In this document: in pieces, positions 4,828 through 8,440 of the stretch | Position numbering within the stretch: position 1 is the stretch's first letter | Layout of the letters: the number at the start of each line of letters is the position of its first letter | Made by a program: the position numbers and the translations under genes | Source of the DNA: Gammaproteobacteria bacterium | GTDB taxonomy: Bacteria > Pseudomonadota > Gammaproteobacteria > Pseudomonadales > Pseudohongiellaceae | DNA length: 8,440 bases | Direction of reading: 5' to 3' | NCBI GenBank assembly: GCA_016762995.1 | Contig: JAESUT010000058.1 | Span: 18,093 to 26,532, forward strand | The notes under the pieces: generated by a model | What the model saw: the letters and a program-made list of their open reading frames with translations, nothing else | What the model was told of the DNA's origin: nothing | The model's database searches: none

Positions 4828-6873
4828 TCACCTTCTATTTAAATTTGGCTTCAGTAAATTGTCGAACTGTTGTTGGAGAAAGCTGCTTGTAGTCTCCAAT
4901 CCCGCCAGCAGCGCATCTAGAGCATTGAACTGTCGGGTAAATCTTGCTTCGACTTCATCCCAACGCAGCTCCAGTCCCTCACGTCTTTGCACAACATCGT
5001 CCATGCGGTCTTGCAGCGTTTCCAATCTAAATTCCAAGGCGCTATCCTCAAGCAGGATACGCTCTAGAAGCGAATTCAACTGATTAGCTATACCCCGGGT
5101 GAACGTCACGTTTCCACGGCTGCCTGTTGCGGTGCCGGTGATTGTCAGATTGAGGCCTTCGGCTGCAGTATCACTATCTCCCACAAGAACGTTTCCAGCG
5201 CCCGTAGCTAGCTCTCCATTAATGGTGCCAACGACATCCGTTCCAACCACGCCGGCGCTAACCGAAAAGCCTAGCGATGCGGTGGTGGTTGAATCGATAG
5301 CGAGAATATCAACTGTTGAGATGCTGCCAAGACTATTAGAAACAATGGATAGCCGATTGGACCCGCTTTCATAACTTACGGTTACCGATCTACTTACATC
5401 CAGTAGCTCTTGGGCTCCATTTAGCTGCACCTGCAGTTCAGCTGCCAGGTCTTCCCCGCTAGTATAAGTAGCTGAGCTAAGGGTTATTTCGCTAGTAGTT
5501 ACCCCATCAATCTCAAACGTAAGATTGTTGTTTGTGGCATCAATGACAATGCTACCGCCCATGCTAAAATCCGGCAGTACCGAGCCACCGCTCATCACCC
5601 CTGCACTGGCAAGACTACTTATATTCACTGCATAGGTTCCAACTGCAGTAGCTGCAGTTGCCGAGGTGAATGCTACTTCCTCGTCTTCAGGAACTGCAAT
5701 AGCAGCAAACATTTGCGTTACTTGCTGTGGGTTGTCTGCGAGCGCGGCCGTAAACATATCACTATCGAGCAAAAGAGTGCCTGATGCAGAGGTTGTGATT
5801 CCTAGTTCAGACAGGCTGGTAATAGAACCTTCAAGCCCAGCGACTGAATTTCGGACGACAGCATCAATCTGTCTGCCGATGGAGCGTAGTGTAAAGTCTC
5901 CCAACAGGGCTGCAGCGATACCACTCTCCTCATCGTAATTACTCAGCGAGTTAGCGGTGCCAATGTAACTGTTGTATCCCGCTATGAAACTGCTCACGCC
6001 GCTTAACACTGCACTGGTATTGGCTTCGACACTAAGGCCTACCGCGCTAGCACTGATATTCTTAAGACTTAATGAAACGCCAGGTATGGCCGAACTAACT
6101 TCGTTGCTCGCCGAACTAATTGCCAAACCGTTAATGGTAAAGTTGGCATCAAGAGCGGCGTTTGTTTGTTCCAAATTAGTCGCTGAGGCATTAAATGCCA
6201 AGCGCGACAACCCCAAGGCATCCGTATTGTCAGAATCATCATCGGTAACGGCAATCTCAAGGCTGTTTTCTGCACCAGTGGTTTCAGATGACAACAACAG
6301 GCGAAAACCAGAGCCGTCATTAATAATGGATGCGCTTATTCCGATATCGGCTTCATTGATTGCCGCCATTACCCCTTCCAACGTGTTGTTACTACTATCG
6401 ATAACAATATTGGCAGCGGTACTATCTGGATTTAATGTGAAACTGTTATAGGTATCCGTGCCCTCTACATAGTCCGTCGTTCCGCGGCGGATTGTAATGG
6501 TTCCAGTACCAATTGCGGTTTCATTGCTATCGGCAAAACTACCACTTGCCAGAGAATGGGATGTTGCAAGCTGCGAGACCGCTAGAGAATAATTACTTGG
6601 CAAAGCATCAGCGCTCGCCGTCGCGGTAAAGATCGTGCTATCTGAACTTGTCGCTGTCTTTAGATCGAAACTACCAAGAGTGTTAAGGCCGCTAAGAGCA
6701 GACTTGAATCCGCCTAAGCTCCCTTTCAGTGCACCTAACGCCGAAAATTTTGAACTTAGTTTAGCTTGTTGTCGATTGAGTTGCAGGTCTGAAACAACAC
6801 GCTCGCTAGCAACTAGTTGTGCTACCAAGCTACTAACATCCAATCCTGATCCTAGTCCCGTTGCGGTTAACAT
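4828..6873 (-). CDS. fliD: FliD, flagellar filament cap protein (long form)
   Basis: FliD forms the cap at the filament tip and guides folding of exported flagellin; it can also act as an adhesin. The N-terminal end TGLGSGLDVSSLVAQLVASE (residues 5-24) is the FliD signature. Next come the FliD_N region to about residue 110, a Flagellin-IN-type module (about 154-225, with NNTLEGVMAAINEADIG), the FliD_C region beginning NFTINGLAI (about 244-395, with IPGVSLSL, FIAGYNSYI and SELGI) and a terminal coiled-coil region (about 593-681, RGIANQLNSLLERIL to QFNALDALLAGLETTSSFL). At 681 residues it is longer than the usual 450-480. The excess is an insert at about 397-592 that resembles a second FliD_N/IN module (GTYAVNISSLASAG, then INxLT-like strands and SNRLSIVSNSLGS). 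Related marine gammaproteobacteria have long FliD forms, so this is not a fusion artefact. A sigma-54 promoter lies upstream at 7008-7024; the ribosome site is weak. Confidence 0.97.
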   Translation of the reverse strand: MLTATGLGSGLDVSSLVAQLVASERVVSDLQLNRQQAKLSSKFSALGALKGSLGGFKSALSGLNTLGSFDLKTATSSDSTIFTATASADALPSNYSLAVSQLATSHSLASGSFADSNETAIGTGTITIRRGTTDYVEGTDTYNSFTLNPDSTAANIVIDSSNNTLEGVMAAINEADIGISASIINDGSGFRLLLSSETTGAENSLEIAVTDDDSDNTDALGLSRLAFNASATNLEQTNAALDANFTINGLAISSASNEVSSAIPGVSLSLKNISASAVGLSVEANTSAVLSGVSSFIAGYNSYIGTANSLSNYDEESGIAAALLGDFTLRSIGRQIDAVVRNSVAGLEGSITSLSELGITTSASGTLLLDSDMFTAALADNPQQVTQMFAAIAVPEDEEVAFTSATAATAVGTYAVNISSLASAGVMSGGSVLPDFSMGGSIVIDATNNNLTFEIDGVTTSEITLSSATYTSGEDLAAELQVQLNGAQELLDVSRSVTVSYESGSNRLSIVSNSLGSISTVDILAIDSTTTASLGFSVSAGVVGTDVVGTINGELATGAGNVLVGDSDTAAEGLNLTITGTATGSRGNVTFTRGIANQLNSLLERILLEDSALEFRLETLQDRMDDVVQRREGLELRWDEVEARFTRQFNALDALLAGLETTSSFLQQQFDNLLKPNLNRR

Positions 6874-6969
6874 ACTAGAAGAACACCCTGTTGAAAATTG
6901 GTCTGATTGCGAGAGACACTGGAAACGCTAGAATGCTATCAGTGTTGGCATATACACAGTTTTGCTCTC

Positions 6970-7005
6970 GTCCTACTACTCATACTATTAATACTATCTA
7001 TACTA
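6970..7005 (-). repeat. Four tandem 9-base repeats in the predicted fliD leader
   Basis: On the - strand four units of 9 bases follow one another: three start TAGTAT with variable last three bases (AGA, TAA, GAG), and the fourth is TAGTAGGAC. They occupy 6997-7005, 6988-6996, 6979-6987 and 6970-6978. The array begins 2 bases after the sigma-54 -12 element, so transcription should start inside it. No protein-coding frame that I accept covers it. Confidence 0.75.
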
Positions 7006-7007
7006 AG

Positions 7008-7024
7008 AGCAATTTACATACCAA
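7008..7024 (-). promoter_or_regulatory. Sigma-54 (RpoN) promoter for fliD-fliS-fliT
   Basis: On the - strand TTGGTATGTAAATTGCT has TTGG at -24 and TTGC plus T at -12 with exactly 10 bases between GG and GC, matching TTGGCACGRNNNTTGCW except for C to T at two places and at the R. It lies 18 bases after the flaG stop. The predicted start near 6997 gives a leader of about 124 bases before fliD. This separates fliD-fliS-fliT-pilZ-like from fliC-flaG in regulation. Confidence 0.7.
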
Positions 7025-7041
7025 CGTTCCAAAAATTCGAA

Positions 7042-7443
7042 CTATGCGTCTCCCTCGAACAACAAACCCTTGTATACCTTGTCACTATTTCGCCGCTGTG
7101 CGTCTTCTAGGTTCTTCGATATCTCGAGCATCTCTTCGTTGGGTATCTGTCGTATAACCTCCCCAGAGAGCTGATCCGTAACGGTTACGACAGGACGGTT
7201 AGTGTTTACGTCAACACTGAAATTGATGTCTCTAGCTATGTTCTGGACATACTCGGCAACATTCTCGATGGCTTGGTCCAATTCGGACGCGTTCGACTTC
7301 AGCGCTTCATTTGAGCTTAGAACCATCGGCATAAAATTACCGTTGCCGGCAAAACCTTGCCGCTTTTCATTAGACTGATTGGACTCAATAATTTCAGTGG
7401 GTGATGCAGGCTCTCGGATATCAACCCTATCTAGTGATGGCAT
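7042..7443 (-). CDS. flaG: FlaG family protein
   Basis: This is a 133-residue FlaG-family protein. Loss of FlaG lengthens filaments in some bacteria, and the gene usually lies between flagellin and fliD, as here. Its biochemical role is not well settled. Residues 1-45 are a variable, disordered-looking leader. The conserved domain (about residues 50-133) starts with a helix LDQAIENVAEYVQNIARDI, followed by the core FSVDVNTNRPVVTVTD, SGEVIRQIPNEEML (about residues 93-106; the IRQIP segment is the hallmark), a helix, and the short ending KGLLFEGDA. The ATG has GGAG 8 bases upstream (7452-7455). The gene lies 144 bases after the flagellin stop, with a hairpin in between and no promoter that I recognise, so it may depend on readthrough from fliC. 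Confidence 0.95.
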   Translation of the reverse strand: MPSLDRVDIREPASPTEIIESNQSNEKRQGFAGNGNFMPMVLSSNEALKSNASELDQAIENVAEYVQNIARDINFSVDVNTNRPVVTVTDQLSGEVIRQIPNEEMLEISKNLEDAQRRNSDKVYKGLLFEGDA

Positions 7444-7537
7444 CGCTATAGCTCCAGGTACTTAGTGTTGTCTGAATTCATCAAGCTGATTCACAAATCT
7501 CGCTTCAACCTTCTCTATTTTCTAATCCGGAAATGAG

Positions 7538-7559
7538 TGCAGCCCCCTTAGGAGCCACA
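7538..7559 (-). terminator. Hairpin between fliC and flaG, possible partial terminator
   Basis: In - strand RNA TGTGGCTCC, loop TAAG and GGGGGCTGCA pair as a 9-bp stem (the first G of the second arm stays in the loop) that includes three G-U pairs. The wobbles make it stable only on the - strand, the direction of fliC transcription. It lies 28 bases after the fliC stop. There is no proper T-run after it, so it may attenuate or protect the abundant fliC mRNA rather than stop transcription fully. Confidence 0.4.
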
Positions 7560-7587
7560 CCCATTTTCCTACAGTTTTAAAGCCGTT

Positions 7588-8440
7588 CTACTGAAGTAGC
7601 GATAAAACGTTCTGCGGAAGTGAATTGGCCTGAGCGATCATTGCGACGCCCGCTTGTTGCAAGATCTGCGCTTTAGTCAAGTTAGCTGTTTCTTGTGCAA
7701 AGTCAGCATCTTGAATTCGTGATCTCGCAGCAGATAGACTTTCAGCCGATGTCTGCAAGCTAGTTACAACAGATTCGAAGCGATTCTGTATTGCACCTAA
7801 CGTGCCTCGCGCGCTGTTGACTGCGTTAATAGCAGCATCAACCGCTGTTATAACTAAACCAGCTCCGCTTACAGTCGTCACATTCAACGTATTCGTTGAA
7901 GCAGTAGCAGTGGCGTCACTCAAGCCTGCCTTGGTTGAATCAGCACCTGCGATCACTAGATCAGCACCGGCGGAAGTGATTGAGTCAACGGAACCGTAGT
8001 TGGTACCAGTACCTGCAGCTACACCACCTGTGTTGTTAGAACCAGCCGCATCAACGATCGCCTCACTGATAACGATATTGTCACCATCTGCATCGATGAA
8101 CGTTCGATCTCCACCGGCAAAAGTTCCCGTAGTGGTTATTCCCGCTGTCGCCAAGTTTGAAATCACACCTGCACTAACAGCTGTGTCCATCATAGCCGCA
8201 GTGATCGTTCCCGCCCCCGTGCTTGTACCCACGATATCAACACCAGCTACCGTCAGAGTGTAGGTATCACCTGCAGTGTCATTCGTTGACGTAGTGAATG
8301 CGCCTGTGGAAATGCTAGTTGTTGCCGAAGCCGAAACCCCAGAAGACGTTGCCGTAATCGCTGCAGCAATCGCCTTCGCATCTCTTGCAACAGCGCCTAC
8401 GTCGACACCATTTACTGTAAGATCACCGGCCAGCAATGCC
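7588..8440 (-). CDS. fliC: Flagellin, C-terminal part (5' truncated by window edge)
   Basis: Flagellin is the filament subunit, exported unfolded through the hollow structure and capped by FliD. The window holds about the last 284 residues; the frame runs open off the end at 8440, and the apparent start at 8436 is an internal TTG (Leu). The C-terminal D1/D0 region (about the last 85 residues) is diagnostic: [60 protein letters not shown] and the end LSLLQ. Before it lies a variable surface region of about 195 residues, very rich in Ala, Thr, Ser and Gly, with very few Lys or Arg. It begins with a Flagellin-IN-like segment ([19 protein letters not shown]) and continues with a second similar one ([12 protein letters not shown] to ADGDNIVIS). 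fliC is usually transcribed from a sigma-28 promoter, which would lie outside this window. flaG follows 144 bases downstream. The symbol fliC is generic: the genome may have several flagellin genes. Confidence 0.97.
   Translation of the reverse strand, partial: ALLAGDLTVNGVDVGAVARDAKAIAAAITATSSGVSASATTSISTGAFTTSTNDTAGDTYTLTVAGVDIVGTSTGAGTITAAMMDTAVSAGVISNLATAGITTTGTFAGGDRTFIDADGDNIVISEAIVDAAGSNNTGGVAAGTGTNYGSVDSITSAGADLVIAGADSTKAGLSDATATASTNTLNVTTVSGAGLVITAVDAAINAVNSARGTLGAIQNRFESVVTSLQTSAESLSAARSRIQDADFAQETANLTKAQILQQAGVAMIAQANSLPQNVLSLLQ

Noticed and set aside
4806..4828. Short inverted repeat ATCGC / GCGAT between fliD and fliS
   Set aside because: Five base pairs with a seven-base loop and no T-tract is within chance; fliS probably needs readthrough here.
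5972..6451. Open + strand frame of 159 codons opposite fliD
   Set aside because: It is the antisense of a strongly recognisable fliD frame, has low-complexity Leu/Ala/Ser composition, no ribosome site that I trust and no family resemblance. The same holds for the other + strand frames opposite fliD and fliC.
6935..6969. Possible sigma-28-like element in the fliD leader (AAAC, 15 bases, ACTGATAG on the - strand)
   Set aside because: Only five of eight -10 bases match and the -35 is off; the sigma-54 site upstream explains the gap better.
6891..7157. Two overlapping + strand frames in the flaG-fliD gap
   Set aside because: They run antisense through the end of flaG and the promoter/repeat region, overlap each other in different frames and have no recognisable domain.
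7520..7550. Possible sigma-28 promoter for flaG (TAAG, 15 bases, TCCGGATTA on the - strand)
   Set aside because: The -10 part matches GCCGATAA poorly and the -35 overlaps the hairpin; too weak to call.
8074..8106. DADGDN motif in flagellin as a calcium-binding loop
   Set aside because: The rest of an EF-hand or dockerin loop is absent, and similar ADGxNI strings occur in ordinary flagellin IN-type modules.
1..8440. A new defence, mobile or secretion system in the window
   Set aside because: Every substantial frame is accounted for by flagellar genes plus one PilZ-like protein; there are no transposases, terminal inverted repeats, CRISPR repeats, tRNAs or attachment sites visible.

Overview
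The window is an 8.4 kb piece of a flagellar gene cluster from a gammaproteobacterium. The genes point to the Pseudomonas/Vibrio type of polar flagellum: fliI-fliJ-fliK-fliL-fliN on the + strand, and fliC-flaG-fliD-fliS-fliT plus a PilZ-like gene on the - strand. Three GG-N10-GC elements in gene gaps, two of them close to the sigma-54 consensus, fit the RpoN-dependent flagellar hierarchy of that group. I cannot name a genus from sequence alone. No gap between genes exceeds 300 bases.

Left arm (1-3399, + strand): the 3' half of fliI (export ATPase), fliJ (ATPase stalk), fliK (hook-length control), fliL (stator-associated membrane protein, TTG start) and fliN (C-ring switch protein). A good sigma-54 promoter lies 4 bases after the fliJ stop, so fliK-fliL-fliN can be transcribed apart from the upstream operon. 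The expected fliM is absent between fliL and fliN, and fliOPQR does not follow fliN. Instead the arm ends tail to tail against the right arm with only 9 bases between stop codons and two tandem hairpins at the junction.

Right arm (8440-3409, - strand, in transcription order): the 3' part of a flagellin gene, flaG, fliD, fliS, fliT and a degenerate PilZ-domain protein. This is the late filament module: filament subunit, filament-length/cap-associated protein, cap protein, and the export chaperones for flagellin (FliS) and cap (FliT). A strong sigma-54 promoter sits between flaG and fliD, directly followed by four tandem 9-base repeats in the predicted fliD leader. FliD is unusually long (681 residues) and appears to carry a second copy of its N-terminal FliD_N/IN-type surface module.

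Together the two arms cover export energy (FliI/J), the switch to filament export (FliK), the motor (FliL/N) and filament assembly (FliC/FlaG/FliD/FliS/FliT). I found no defence system, mobile element, CRISPR array or RNA gene. The observations most worth following are the missing fliM, the promoter-proximal 9-base repeat array, the duplicated FliD module and the PilZ-like protein that seems to lack c-di-GMP-binding residues.
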